From Candidatus Bilamarchaeum dharawalense (GTDB lineage: Archaea > Micrarchaeota > Micrarchaeia > Anstonellales > Bilamarchaeaceae), in assembly GCA_902386555.1 (NCBI GenBank), contig CABMJJ010000007.1:62001-126000 (forward strand): a DNA stretch of 64,000 nt. Direction: 5' to 3'. The notes beneath the pieces were generated by a model. That model made no database searches, had not been told where the DNA came from, and saw nothing but the letters and a program-made list of their open reading frames with translations. Positions 7,452-17,107 of this stretch are shown here, in pieces. The translations under genes and the position numbers were made by a program. The first letter of the stretch is position 1, and every line of letters begins with the position of its first letter.

Positions 7452-10400
7452 ATGGTTTTTATCTCCCGACTTAGATTAAAGAATTTCAAATCATTCAAAG
7501 CAGCGGATGTTCAGCTTCCAAAAACATTTGTTTGTTTTGCTGGACCGAACGGCAGTGGTAAATCTAATTTATGTGATGCTATCCGCTTTGTTATGGGCGA
7601 GATAAGCCTGAAATCGCTTCGTGCAAAAAAAGTAACTGATCTGATCCATACTGGTTCAAGAACAGCTGAGGTTAGCCTGGTTCTTCAAAGTGAAAATGAT
7701 GGACATGGCTATGAGATCAGAAGAGCCATTAGAGAAGATGGGAAGATTAGATACAGACTGAATGATAAAAAAACAACCCGAGGTAGTGTGGTTGAAGCAC
7801 TCAAGAAGCACAACTTGGACAGCAGCGGTCGTAATACCATTGCCCAGGGAGAGGTTCAAAGAATAATCAACATGAACGGAAAGGAAAGAAGGCAGATCAT
7901 CGATAGTGTTGCCGGAATTGCAGACTTTGAAGAGAAGAAAAAAGAGGCACTAAACGAATTGAACATGGTTGACACCAGAATAAAGGACTCTAGACTGGTT
8001 CTCGGCGAAAGAAAAGCATTTTTAGATGAATTGGAAAGAGAAAAAGAGATAGCCATAAAGTACACTGGTGCAAAAAAAAGCCTTGCCAATGCCAAGGGCA
8101 CACTTTTGAAAAACGAAATGGAAAGATTGGAAAAGGAATTAACAAATGTTAGCAAGCAGGAGAACAAATTAAACGAAACAAGAAAGATCAAGGAACAGGA
8201 AATGGCTGATGTGGAAACAAAGGTAACAGAAATAGATTCTAAGAGATCAAAAACAAGCGAAGAGTTGCAATCAAAACAAAAAACCAACACCATGATCAGA
8301 CGCCTGGAAGAACTGAAGGCATCCTGCGGGTCGAAAAAACAACTTGTTCTAGATAAGGAGACTTTTGTTAAAGGAATAAAGACAGAAAAAGAGGAAATTG
8401 AAAGAGAAACTTCAAAAGAAAAAGAGGTTATTGCTGCCATTGAAAAAGAACTGGCTGCGCTTAGACGTGATTTGAAGAAAGCAGATGAAGAACTTACAAA
8501 ACATGGCGGAGCAGTAGAAGATGATAGGATTGCAGAGATAAGGAAAACTCTTGAGCATGAAGAGAAAGAACTGGCTGCAATTAAGGAAAAATTAACATTT
8601 TTTACTTCTGAAATTGAAGCTAAAAAACAGCTCATTGATGCAAAGAAGACCGAACAAACGAATATCCTTCCCAATGATGAAAGAAGCGAAGAAAAACAAG
8701 AAGATATGGGTCTGCTCAGGAAGGAAGTGGATAGGATTGCCAAGGAAATAGACCGATCGTTTTCAAAAACAAAGGAGATAAACTCCCAGATGGGTGAGCT
8801 TGACAAACAGATGCTTGAGCTTAAAGAAAAACTTTCAATATTTAAGGTTAGAAGCTCGCCCCAGCTTGCCAATCCGGCCCTAAGCTTTATCAGCGAACTT
8901 ACAAAACCAGGAAGCGGGATTTACGGTACTGTTGCTGACCTTATTAGTTTTGATCCTGAGTACAGCACTGCGGTTGAAGCAGCAGGAGGGGCAAGACTGC
9001 TTTACGTTGTTGTGGATGGTATAGATAGGGCCACAGAGGTTATTGAAAAATTGAAAAAAGCAAAGGCTGGCAGAGCCACTTTTATACCATTGGATTCGAT
9101 TAGGACTCCCGCTCCAGCAAAGGCAGGTAAATTCTCATCAATTTTAGATGTGGTGGAATGTAAATCAGAAGTCAGAAGAGCAATGGAATATGTTTTTGCT
9201 GACACCCTATTGGTGGATGGTGTTGCCGATGCAAAAAAGCTGGGCATTGGAACAGGGAGAATGGTGACACTCGAGGGTGAAATTTTTGAAAGATCAGGAA
9301 TAGTAAGCGGTGGCCGAGCACAATCCGGTTTATTGAATAATAATCAACTTCGTAAGATTGAAAACGAATTTAATGATGTAAAAAGTACAAAGGATTCTTT
9401 CCTTCAGGAACTTTACACCATTAGAGAAGAAGAATCCAAAATGAGAGCAGAAAAGGCAAAGTTGGAAATTCAGATAAAAACTCACGAGATGAAAGAAAAA
9501 ATAGAGCAGGATCGAAGAAAGGAAATCGAACACTTGATCAGAAGAAAAGAGCAGATAACTGATGAGATAAAAGGACTGGAAGAATCAATCAAAAATAGGT
9601 CTGAGGAACGAGAAAAACTAACCAAAGTAGTTGCAGAAGCTGAGGGAAAGGTGGCTGGTCTAAAGGAGAAGTTAAAAGCTGCTGAAGGCGAATTTAGAAG
9701 AAGTTCCGAGGAAAGCAGCAAGAAAAGGGCAGACCTAAGTGCAACCGTATCGTCATTGAAAGCAACCATTGAAGGTAAAACCAGTGAAATTGAGATAAGA
9801 AACAAAGAACACATGGCAAAGCAGGAACGATCCAAAAAGCTGAATAAAGATGAAAAGGAAGCCCTGGAAAAAATAAGGGAAGTACAAAAACAAATAGGCG
9901 ATGAGGAGAAGGAACTTACCCACACTGAAGAGAAAATGAAGTCAGCAAGTAAAGAGATAGAACAGCTCTTTGAACAAATGAAGAGCTATGAAGATGAGCT
10001 TCAGGAAATGGGTAAGAAACGTGGCCAGATTAGAATTGAATTGGATAAGGCCATGAAGGATATTAATCAGATGACTGTGAAAACAGCAACTGCACAAACC
10101 AGATTAGAAGATATTAAAGCAGAATTTGCAGCCTACGGTGATGCTGAATTCCTCAAGGTTGAGAAGGAAGAACTTAGCAATATGGTTAGGGGAGCAGAGG
10201 AAATCCTTTCAACCATTGGCAATGTGAATATGGCGGCAATAGAGATGTATGATAAAAAGAAAGCCGAGATGGCAGACATTGAACAAAAAATAGAGAAACT
10301 GGATCAGGAAAGGGAAGCCATACTATCCATGATTGGGGAAATAGAAGAACATAAAAAAGAGGCATTCTCAGAAACATTCAACGCAGTAAGCGATAATTTC

Positions 10401-10817
10401 AGTAAAATGTTCAAATATATCCAAGTAGGTCAGGGTCATCTATACCTTAGTAATCCATCAGACCCGTTTGAAAGCGGTCTATTCATTAAATTAAGAAGAA
10501 ATAACCAAGAACATGCGCTGGATGCCCTATCAGGTGGTGAAAAAACACTCATTGCCATGATGTTTGTCTTTGCCCTGCAGATGTTCAAACCAGCTCCATT
10601 CTATATCCTTGACGAGGTGGATGCTGCCCTGGACAAGGCCAATAGCAAAAACCTGGCGGATTTAGTAAATGGTATGAGTAAGGATAGTCAGTTTATCATG
10701 GTAACACACAATGATACGGTGATGTCGAACGCAGATTCGGTAATTGGTGTCACAAAAGTAGACGGAGTATCAAAACTAGTGGGTATAAAACTTAAGCAGG
10801 CTATGAAAGAAATGTAA
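7452..10817 (+). CDS. smc: Chromosome segregation protein SMC
   Basis: 1121-residue SMC ATPase that entraps DNA for chromosome organisation. The N-terminal head has Walker A GPNGSGKSN (about residues 31-39). Two long coiled coils flank a hinge around residues 500-640 (GIYGTVADLI to GRATFIPLDS). The C-terminal head carries the signature LSGGEKTLIAMMF and Walker B FYILDEVDAALD. Full length. The very long antisense ORFs on the track here are shadows of the coiled coils. No ScpA/ScpB partner is adjacent; NadM follows after 13 bases. Confidence 0.97.
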   Translation: MVFISRLRLKNFKSFKAADVQLPKTFVCFAGPNGSGKSNLCDAIRFVMGEISLKSLRAKKVTDLIHTGSRTAEVSLVLQSENDGHGYEIRRAIREDGKIRYRLNDKKTTRGSVVEALKKHNLDSSGRNTIAQGEVQRIINMNGKERRQIIDSVAGIADFEEKKKEALNELNMVDTRIKDSRLVLGERKAFLDELEREKEIAIKYTGAKKSLANAKGTLLKNEMERLEKELTNVSKQENKLNETRKIKEQEMADVETKVTEIDSKRSKTSEELQSKQKTNTMIRRLEELKASCGSKKQLVLDKETFVKGIKTEKEEIERETSKEKEVIAAIEKELAALRRDLKKADEELTKHGGAVEDDRIAEIRKTLEHEEKELAAIKEKLTFFTSEIEAKKQLIDAKKTEQTNILPNDERSEEKQEDMGLLRKEVDRIAKEIDRSFSKTKEINSQMGELDKQMLELKEKLSIFKVRSSPQLANPALSFISELTKPGSGIYGTVADLISFDPEYSTAVEAAGGARLLYVVVDGIDRATEVIEKLKKAKAGRATFIPLDSIRTPAPAKAGKFSSILDVVECKSEVRRAMEYVFADTLLVDGVADAKKLGIGTGRMVTLEGEIFERSGIVSGGRAQSGLLNNNQLRKIENEFNDVKSTKDSFLQELYTIREEESKMRAEKAKLEIQIKTHEMKEKIEQDRRKEIEHLIRRKEQITDEIKGLEESIKNRSEEREKLTKVVAEAEGKVAGLKEKLKAAEGEFRRSSEESSKKRADLSATVSSLKATIEGKTSEIEIRNKEHMAKQERSKKLNKDEKEALEKIREVQKQIGDEEKELTHTEEKMKSASKEIEQLFEQMKSYEDELQEMGKKRGQIRIELDKAMKDINQMTVKTATAQTRLEDIKAEFAAYGDAEFLKVEKEELSNMVRGAEEILSTIGNVNMAAIEMYDKKKAEMADIEQKIEKLDQEREAILSMIGEIEEHKKEAFSETFNAVSDNFSKMFKYIQVGQGHLYLSNPSDPFESGLFIKLRRNNQEHALDALSGGEKTLIAMMFVFALQMFKPAPFYILDEVDAALDKANSKNLADLVNGMSKDSQFIMVTHNDTVMSNADSVIGVTKVDGVSKLVGIKLKQAMKEM

Positions 10818-10830
10818 TAGGGGGTTAAAT

Positions 10831-11361
10831 ATGAAACGTGCTCTCTTCATCGGAAGATTTCAACCATTCCATCATGGACATTATTATGCTATCAAAAAAT
10901 TAATGAAAAAACATGACGAAGTGGTAGTTGTCATAGGCAGTTCGGAAGATGGTTTTACCACAGAAAATCCATTCACCTGTGGCGAAAGAATTGAAATGAT
11001 GAGACTTTGCTTTAACAAGGGAGATTTGGCAAAGGTCGTCATAATACCAGTCCCAGATGTGAATGACAATAGGATCTGGGTCGATCATTTGTATATGCAC
11101 ATTCCGCCCATTGACATTGAATCTGTTTATTCCAACAATGCCCTGGTAAAAATGCTATTTTCAAAACATGGAATATTGGTAAAGGCAGTGGACTACTATG
11201 ACCGAGGTCCAAAGGAAGGAACCAACATAAGAAAACTTATGGGGGAGGGCAATAGGGAATGGGTAAAACATGTTCCAAAGGAAGTTGCCAAGTACCTGGA
11301 TCTTATAGAAGCAGAACAAAGAATAAAAAAAATAGTTAGGATGGGAGGGAGACACGTTTAA
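10831..11361 (+). CDS. nadM: Nicotinamide-nucleotide adenylyltransferase
   Basis: Archaeal-type NMN adenylyltransferase that makes NAD from NMN and ATP. The nucleotidyltransferase start GRFQPFHHGHYYAIKKL has the HxGH motif, and the late GTNIRKLMGEG supplies the ISSTxxR-equivalent region. 176 residues, normal. AGGGGG lies just upstream of the ATG. Its last 26 bases overlap the convergent membrane-protein gene. Confidence 0.94.
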   Translation: MKRALFIGRFQPFHHGHYYAIKKLMKKHDEVVVVIGSSEDGFTTENPFTCGERIEMMRLCFNKGDLAKVVIIPVPDVNDNRIWVDHLYMHIPPIDIESVYSNNALVKMLFSKHGILVKAVDYYDRGPKEGTNIRKLMGEGNREWVKHVPKEVAKYLDLIEAEQRIKKIVRMGGRHV

Positions 11362-12412
11362 TTTCGATTACCTGGTTTCCCAAAGCCAATGCTTCCACTG
11401 AAAGTTTTATCTGATCCTCAATTTGATAGGAGTTAATTGAATCAATGGCAAATGAACTGGAGGGGATTGTATAACTACCAGAATCCACCAGATCCACATT
11501 GTATCGATAGAAGATGGTACGATTGTAGGGTAAATTGGGATCGACACCAGATGTTATGGTAAGGGTAGATGGGGGTAAAGTATATTTGCTGGTTTGCAGG
11601 GCAGAATCAAGTTGACTCATATTATCAAATGATGATTCCACCTGAGCGCTGTTGGGATCGATGTAGAGTATGAACGAGTTGAGTTTTACCAAAACTATTT
11701 GATTAACAGATAATGGTTCAGTAAATAGAATGGAATCTACTTTTTTATAATTAACAATATAGTTGGATAGATTTCCAAGAGAATTTCTCTCTCCCCAGGG
11801 AATGGAATAGGTGTAGGTTGTTTGATTGAGTGAGACAATTTTAGCATCGACAGTCAGAGTGATGGAATTAATCAAAATTTTAGCTTGATTGTATGCGATA
11901 ATCTGACCATTTTCAAGTACTGCTTCAAGTTGGATCGGAACCGTATTATCAGCTTCAACAAATGGTTCACAGGTAACTTGGATGACACCATTGGGAAGAT
12001 AGGATTCCACCTTGCCAGTGAGAGTTTCAAATACAACCTGCTGATCAACAACCACATTGGCTCTGGAATAGGCAGTAACATTCTGTTCTCTTAAAAAAAC
12101 TGCAATTGGATAGACACTATCTCTACTGTCCAAACTGATGATAATAACTCCTGAATCTTGCTGAATACCACGCACTTCCTTGCGGCTATTAAGCTTATCT
12201 AAAACAGTTTGTGGGATGTTGTTTTGCACAACCAGAAATGGATCATAGGTTCGGATGGTACCGTTGAAAATGGCAACACCAGTAATATTACCGCTGCTCT
12301 TTATCGGCGATTTGAATAGACTGGTTAATCCACCACCGAACCAGAATGTTTCGGTGATAAACCCAACAACAACTAAAATGGCGACTACTTTGAGAATATC
12401 ATTTTTTTTCAT
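11336..12412 (-). CDS. Hypothetical membrane-anchored extracellular protein
   Basis: I start it at ATG 12412, after AGAGGTTT, rather than at the track start, which would add 25 residues running into the divergent promoter. One N-terminal membrane helix (ILKVVAILVVVGFITETFW) is followed by ~320 residues rich in Ser, Thr, Asn, Ile and Val with N-glycosylation sequons. This suggests a beta-rich domain outside the cell. An internal repeat-like pattern of short beta segments is visible. No recognised family. Confidence 0.7.
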   Translation of the reverse strand: MKKNDILKVVAILVVVGFITETFWFGGGLTSLFKSPIKSSGNITGVAIFNGTIRTYDPFLVVQNNIPQTVLDKLNSRKEVRGIQQDSGVIIISLDSRDSVYPIAVFLREQNVTAYSRANVVVDQQVVFETLTGKVESYLPNGVIQVTCEPFVEADNTVPIQLEAVLENGQIIAYNQAKILINSITLTVDAKIVSLNQTTYTYSIPWGERNSLGNLSNYIVNYKKVDSILFTEPLSVNQIVLVKLNSFILYIDPNSAQVESSFDNMSQLDSALQTSKYTLPPSTLTITSGVDPNLPYNRTIFYRYNVDLVDSGSYTIPSSSFAIDSINSYQIEDQIKLSVEALALGNQVIEIKRVSLPS

Positions 12413-12489
12413 GATTAAACCTCTTGGTAAAATAGAAGTAGACATAATGGGATAAATAATCTTAAAAATCAAGCCGACGCTTTTCATTT

Positions 12490-13251
12490 ATGTGTAATTT
12501 CTGTGAAAAGGCCAAGGATACACCTGAATATGTGCAATTTATAGAAAAAATGCTCGAAGAAGACAGGGCAAGGATGGACTTTACCAAGATCATGGCCCAG
12601 ACACTTTCACCAATATCCAGAAGTGTTTACGCATCCATGAATTGGCCGGTTAAGTTGATTTACCCGATGTTTGAAGCCAGAGCTGCATTTGCAGTACCAA
12701 ACAACTATTTTCAGAATTTAACAGTGGATGATGAAAGACTGGGCAATTCGTTTGGCCATGGTGCAATGAGATCGATATTTTTTGCAGGAGAAAAACTGGT
12801 GGTGTTTTCCAAGGCAACCAACTTCCATGATGCCAAGGAATTTTTCACGTCGTTTATTTTGCTTCATCTGGAGAAAAATGAGTACACCGCAACCATGGAA
12901 AATGGAGAAATAAAAATCACAGCCCAGGTTGAAAAACCCCTGTTGAATCTTGTTACTGGAAAAGTTGAAAAGAAGAGAATAGCGTTTGGTTTTGTCAATC
13001 AAAACGTGGAGAGTAAAATTGTGTCAAAGGAACAGGCCACCACTTCGGCCAGATTCAAAAATGTATATGACAAGTATAGCGGTGCTCAACTAAAATCAGC
13101 ATCAATTGACATGGAAGGCTATGCCATAACCGTGCCCCACTTCTCTCCCCATCCCTACATGATACAATTGCACGATAAATTTGGTTTTGAAGAGAATAGG
13201 GAACTGCAAATACATGTCGAAGACTATTTCAAATCTCATCTAGTCAAGTGA
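12490..13251 (+). CDS. Hypothetical protein
   Basis: 253 residues, no signal or membrane segment. It starts with MCNFCEKAKD, a single CxxC pair that could bind metal. The middle (FFAGEKLVVFSKATN, then alternating beta strands) looks like a mixed alpha/beta domain, and a late segment HFSPHPYMIQLHDKFGF is rich in His and Phe. Divergent from the membrane protein with about 80 bases between starts; convergent with the esterase, overlapping by 12 bases. I do not recognise it. Confidence 0.65.
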   Translation: MCNFCEKAKDTPEYVQFIEKMLEEDRARMDFTKIMAQTLSPISRSVYASMNWPVKLIYPMFEARAAFAVPNNYFQNLTVDDERLGNSFGHGAMRSIFFAGEKLVVFSKATNFHDAKEFFTSFILLHLEKNEYTATMENGEIKITAQVEKPLLNLVTGKVEKKRIAFGFVNQNVESKIVSKEQATTSARFKNVYDKYSGAQLKSASIDMEGYAITVPHFSPHPYMIQLHDKFGFEENRELQIHVEDYFKSHLVK

Positions 13252-14307
13252 TTTTCCAGAAAAGAAGTCCCATGCAAAATCAACGGAATTGATATCCTTA
13301 GTATTGAATATTGTGTGGCCACCACCCTGGACAACACAAAGTTCAATTTCTGAATTTCCAGCACAGTTCGAATTCTTGGTACATGTTGTTGTTCCCTTTT
13401 GATAAACAACCCCATCTGCACCAGTGCAACCATCTTTCTCTTTCCAGAAGGCTATGGCATCTGGAATGGGCTTGCCAGAATTACAACCTGCACCGCCCAA
13501 TTGGGGATTTGACGTTCCAAGATAGACAACAGTATTGTCCGCTGCACCATGAATATGCAAAAGCGATATGGGACGAGAGGGATTGCATTTTGAATAATCC
13601 AAACTTAAGGCTCCGGAGTTGGAAACAAATGCTGCAATTTCAGTGGACATCTCACAGGCAAGTCTTTGTGTAAGCATGGCACCATTGGAAAAACCCATGG
13701 CGTAAATTCTTTTACCATCAATGGAAGTTTTCGATTTTAAATCTGCGATAACTGCTCTTGTAAAACCAACATCATCTGCATTAACACAAGGATTGGTACA
13801 ATCTCCTGAATTCCAAAACTGACCCAATCTATTTGGAAGTGCATTATAGGGGCAACTTTTCCCATTAAGATATGCGACAACGAATCCTTCGCCATTGGCC
13901 TTGGAATTGAAACTGGTGCCTTTTTCCACCTCTTCTCCAGTCATGCCAGCCCCATGAAAAACTAAAACCAAAGGCATATTTTCCTTAGGATTGGTAGGAA
14001 CGTACACTCGATAGGTTCTGGTTAACCCACCGAATTGGAAGGAGAAATCATGATCTCCTGGACTCAGATTACTTATATTCTCGACTGGACAGGGGCCACA
14101 GTCCTGAGAACATGTTGAACAATTTTCATTAATGCAGGTTCCATCGCCACAATGGGCACAGGGGCCACAATCAACTTGACAGGTGGAACAGGTTTCCTTA
14201 GCACCGCATAGACCGTTTCCGCATTCTTCTGAACGGTCCAGAAGTCGGCAACAGCCACTCATGACAATTAGTAGAATCAGAAAAACCGCAAGCACAAGAG
14301 ATTTCAT
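13240..14307 (-). CDS. Secreted lipoprotein esterase, PHB depolymerase-like
   Basis: Start set at ATG 14307, giving a signal peptide with lipobox-like VMSGC; the track start adds a non-signal stretch. After the signal come two Cys-rich repeats (CGNGLCGAKETCSTC and CGDGTCINENCSTC). The alpha/beta-hydrolase follows: LVFHGAGM oxyanion region, GFSNGAML nucleophile serine, HIHGAADNTV aspartate and GGGHTIF histidine. This is the feruloyl-esterase/PHB-depolymerase (LpqC) type. Probably anchored outside the membrane; natural substrate unknown. The joining of Cys-rich repeats to an esterase is noteworthy. Confidence 0.85.
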   Translation of the reverse strand: MKSLVLAVFLILLIVMSGCCRLLDRSEECGNGLCGAKETCSTCQVDCGPCAHCGDGTCINENCSTCSQDCGPCPVENISNLSPGDHDFSFQFGGLTRTYRVYVPTNPKENMPLVLVFHGAGMTGEEVEKGTSFNSKANGEGFVVAYLNGKSCPYNALPNRLGQFWNSGDCTNPCVNADDVGFTRAVIADLKSKTSIDGKRIYAMGFSNGAMLTQRLACEMSTEIAAFVSNSGALSLDYSKCNPSRPISLLHIHGAADNTVVYLGTSNPQLGGAGCNSGKPIPDAIAFWKEKDGCTGADGVVYQKGTTTCTKNSNCAGNSEIELCVVQGGGHTIFNTKDINSVDFAWDFFSGKSLD

Positions 14308-14347
14308 TAGAAAATTTAAGAAAAAGAAATTTAAAAAAGAATGTAAT

Positions 14348-14620
14348 TTACTTTTTGCACATTGGACAGGCACGGATTACGTGAAATACTCCGCCCAGAC
14401 CATGGAATGCAAGAAGAATACCAACTGCAATGTAGAGTGGTTGAGTATCGAGCATACCATAGGCCGCTAGCAAAAACACAATACCGGCAAACAACGAGAG
14501 GATGCCACCAAGTGCATAGCACATGCCACTCATTGGTGGTCGTGTGGAGTGTGGATCAGGGGTACAACAACATTCATCAGTACAACAGTCTTCTTTTTTC
14601 GGAACTTTTTTAGCAACCAT
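14348..14620 (-). CDS. Small membrane protein with Cys-rich N-terminus
   Basis: 90 residues. A charged, Cys-rich N-terminus (CCTDECCCTPD) precedes two or three hydrophobic helices (CYALGGILSLFAGIVFLLAAYGM, then PLYIAVGILLAFHGLGGVF), and the C-terminus is ACPMCKK. The cysteines at both ends could bind metal on one membrane face. AGGTGA lies before the ATG. It follows AguA by 36 bases on the same strand and may belong to that operon. Function unknown. Confidence 0.7.
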   Translation of the reverse strand: MVAKKVPKKEDCCTDECCCTPDPHSTRPPMSGMCYALGGILSLFAGIVFLLAAYGMLDTQPLYIAVGILLAFHGLGGVFHVIRACPMCKK

Positions 14621-14656
14621 TAGATTTCACCTGCATTGGATAACAATGGCAAAATT

Positions 14657-15673
14657 TTAAAGGGGCTGCTGCTGGGTAACGCAGTGGATTGCACCCAATC
14701 CCCAGACCAAAGGTTCGCAATAGATGGGAACTATCTTACGATCTGGGAAGCATTCCTGGAGAAGCGAGATGGCTTTCTCGTCATTCTTGTGTTTGAAAAC
14801 TGGCAGAAGCACTGCACCATTGCCAATGTAGAAATTAGCATAACTTGCAGGCAACCGACCATAGGGCGAACTAACCACACCTGGCATGGGAAGTTCTTTT
14901 ACCTCAAATGATTCGCCGTTCTGATCTTTTGCATTTTTTAGTGTTTCAAGATTATTATGAAGTATTGCATAGTTTTCATCTGACTTGCTTTCTTCTACTG
15001 CGCAGAGAACGGTCTTTTGATTTACAAAACGAGCAATGTCATCAATGTGTCCATCGGTATCATCACCGGCAATTCCTTCCTTCAGCCAGACAATGTTGGA
15101 TATACCCAGATGTTGTTTCAGATGATCTTCAATCTGTTGCCTAGACAGAGTATGATTTCTATTTTGATTTAGAAGACATTGTTCAGTGGTGAGTAGTGTT
15201 CCCTGGCCATTAACATCGATGGACCCGCCTTCCAGTATAATACCTGGACGAACGATTTCCATTCCGCCAACCAGGGGAGAGATATTATCAACAACCGAAT
15301 TGTCTTCCATGAGCTCTTCGTATTTTCCACCCCAGGCATTGAAAATCCATTTGGTGATTTTTACTTTTTCAGTGTTCTTGACAAAAATGGGTCCATAATC
15401 ACGCATCCAAACATCCACTGTTTTAATTTTGTGGAGGAAGACATTGTTTTTTACACCAACGTCATCAAGCATTTTCTGAACCCTATCTTGGGTTTTTTCA
15501 TCATTAACAAGAAGATGTACTTTCTCTTTTTCATGAAGAGCATTGATCATGTCAATGTAGATTTTTTCAACTTTTGGAAGAACTGGATCAGGAAAAGTCT
15601 CTGGGTCCTTTGGCCAGGAGAGCCATGTGGCTTCATGGGGTTCCCATTCAGCAGGCATTCGAAATTTTTGCAT
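14657..15673 (-). CDS. aguA: Agmatine deiminase
   Basis: Pentein-fold enzyme converting agmatine to N-carbamoylputrescine and ammonia. MPAEWEPHEATWLSWP, the substrate-binding WMRDYGPIFV, EGGSIDVNGQGTLLTTEQCLLN, GDDTDGHIDD and the catalytic-cysteine end GLGAIHCVTQQQP are all present. 338 residues, full length. It lies in a run with N-carbamoylputrescine amidase, the next enzyme, separated only by a membrane-protein gene. Together these make putrescine. Confidence 0.95.
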   Translation of the reverse strand: MQKFRMPAEWEPHEATWLSWPKDPETFPDPVLPKVEKIYIDMINALHEKEKVHLLVNDEKTQDRVQKMLDDVGVKNNVFLHKIKTVDVWMRDYGPIFVKNTEKVKITKWIFNAWGGKYEELMEDNSVVDNISPLVGGMEIVRPGIILEGGSIDVNGQGTLLTTEQCLLNQNRNHTLSRQQIEDHLKQHLGISNIVWLKEGIAGDDTDGHIDDIARFVNQKTVLCAVEESKSDENYAILHNNLETLKNAKDQNGESFEVKELPMPGVVSSPYGRLPASYANFYIGNGAVLLPVFKHKNDEKAISLLQECFPDRKIVPIYCEPLVWGLGAIHCVTQQQPL

Positions 15674-15696
15674 AAAGAATAATACAAACTAATAAT

Positions 15697-16257
15697 TTAA
15701 AGGGGTGCAGTTAGCCCGATGATTAATAGTGGCAATAGCAATGCACAGATCCAAATGAAATAGGCAAACGCAACCGTGAGCCCATAAACTATTTGGGGAA
15801 GCAGATCCTTATCTATTTTGTGAATTAGTTTTATTTTTCGATTATTTACCATGAGAACACAGGCGTAGGCAATGAAGTCAACCCCGAAGTTTAATCCCTT
15901 TGGAAGAAATGCTGAAATGATCATAAGTATGAAAAATGCGAATGAAATTGGTGTGACATAGATGTTTGTAATGCGAAGTTGGTCCCAAAAACTTCCCTGG
16001 CCACCTTTTGATTTCGCAGTTAGATAGGTTAGATATTCTATAACTGGTATGGCAATGGCAGTGACAACTGAAAGAAGAATAAAATAGAAAATTGCAATAA
16101 CCGGAACTTCAATAAACAAAAATGCAAAGCCAGCATTCAATAGCATGGCATTGACAAGTAGATGGATGATTGAAACCTGGTTTGGTTTTGGTGATGCCAG
16201 CTCCTCTGTAATAACCCTATCGCTTTCAAGAAAGATACGGACAAATTTACTTAACAT
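15697..16257 (-). CDS. Yip1-like membrane protein
   Basis: 186 residues with four to five hydrophobic helices and a short cytoplasmic N-terminus, the general layout of Yip1-domain proteins. It sits between AguB and AguA with gaps of 3 and 23 bases. It is therefore in the same transcript and might serve polyamine or agmatine traffic, though nothing in the sequence shows that. Confidence 0.65.
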   Translation of the reverse strand: MLSKFVRIFLESDRVITEELASPKPNQVSIIHLLVNAMLLNAGFAFLFIEVPVIAIFYFILLSVVTAIAIPVIEYLTYLTAKSKGGQGSFWDQLRITNIYVTPISFAFFILMIISAFLPKGLNFGVDFIAYACVLMVNNRKIKLIHKIDKDLLPQIVYGLTVAFAYFIWICALLLPLLIIGLTAPL

Positions 16258-16260
16258 AAT

Positions 16261-17106
16261 TCACCTCTCAGTCAATTTCCCATAGGTTTCGGGTCTTCGG
16301 TTATAGAAAAATCTCCAACCTTCTTTTACATCTTTTCCAAGTTCAGTTTCCACTTCAGCAATGATTATTTTTTCCTTGTCTTTTCCCCTGGCTAGAAGAG
16401 TGCCAAACTGGCTGTAGATAAATGATCCGCCCCAGAATGTTGTTTTGCTTTCTTTTCCAACTCTATTAACTCCAGCCACAATAACTCCATTGGCAATGGC
16501 ATGACCTCTTTGAACTGCCTCCCAGGCCTGTTGCCAATTGCCTTCGGATTGGTCCACATTGTCCAATGTGCCGATTGCAGTTGGATAGAAGATCATATCT
16601 GCACCCATAAGGGAAACGATTCTGGCAGCTTCCGGGAACCATTGATCATAGCAAATCAAAACTGCAATTTTTCCAAATTTTGTCTGAAAAACTTGATAGC
16701 CCAGGTCTCCCTTCTCAAAATAATTTTGTTCATAGAAATTTGGATCATGGGGGATATGCATTTTTCTGTATTTACCAAGGAATGTACCTGTTTCATCGAA
16801 GATCATTGCACTATTGAATTTCCTGTTGTTGAAATTTTCATAGACTGAACCACCAATAAGAATCACGTTGTTATCCTTTGCTGCCTTGGATAGCATATGG
16901 TAGCTAGGTCCGGGTATTGATTCTTCATATTTTCTTGTATCTGCTTTTTCTTCTTGAGGAAAATAGGGGGATGTAAAAACCTCTGGAAGACAAACGATCT
17001 GAGCTCCTTTTTTTGCAGCCTTTCTTATCAATTTTACTGCTTTTTTCAAATTATCTTCAAGATCATCGGTCATGGCCATTTGGATTAATGCAATTTTTAC
17101 TTTCAT
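16261..17106 (-). CDS. aguB: N-carbamoylputrescine amidase
   Basis: Nitrilase-superfamily enzyme hydrolysing N-carbamoylputrescine to putrescine, CO2 and ammonia. The catalytic triad is visible: Glu in CLPEVFTSPYF, Lys in KYRKMHIPHD and Cys in VLICYDQWFPEAAR. The motif NFYEQNYFEKGD and overall sequence match AguB rather than generic nitrilases. I use ATG 17106, which follows AAGGTGT; the HprK-like stop lies 1 base before it. Pairs with agmatine deiminase downstream. Confidence 0.92.
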   Translation of the reverse strand: MKVKIALIQMAMTDDLEDNLKKAVKLIRKAAKKGAQIVCLPEVFTSPYFPQEEKADTRKYEESIPGPSYHMLSKAAKDNNVILIGGSVYENFNNRKFNSAMIFDETGTFLGKYRKMHIPHDPNFYEQNYFEKGDLGYQVFQTKFGKIAVLICYDQWFPEAARIVSLMGADMIFYPTAIGTLDNVDQSEGNWQQAWEAVQRGHAIANGVIVAGVNRVGKESKTTFWGGSFIYSQFGTLLARGKDKEKIIIAEVETELGKDVKEGWRFFYNRRPETYGKLTER

Positions 17107-17107
17107 A

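Noticed and set aside
7856-8872. 338-residue antisense ORF inside SMC
   Set aside because: Ser/Leu/Phe-rich shadow of the coiled coil on the other strand; no ribosome-binding site and SMC is unmistakable.
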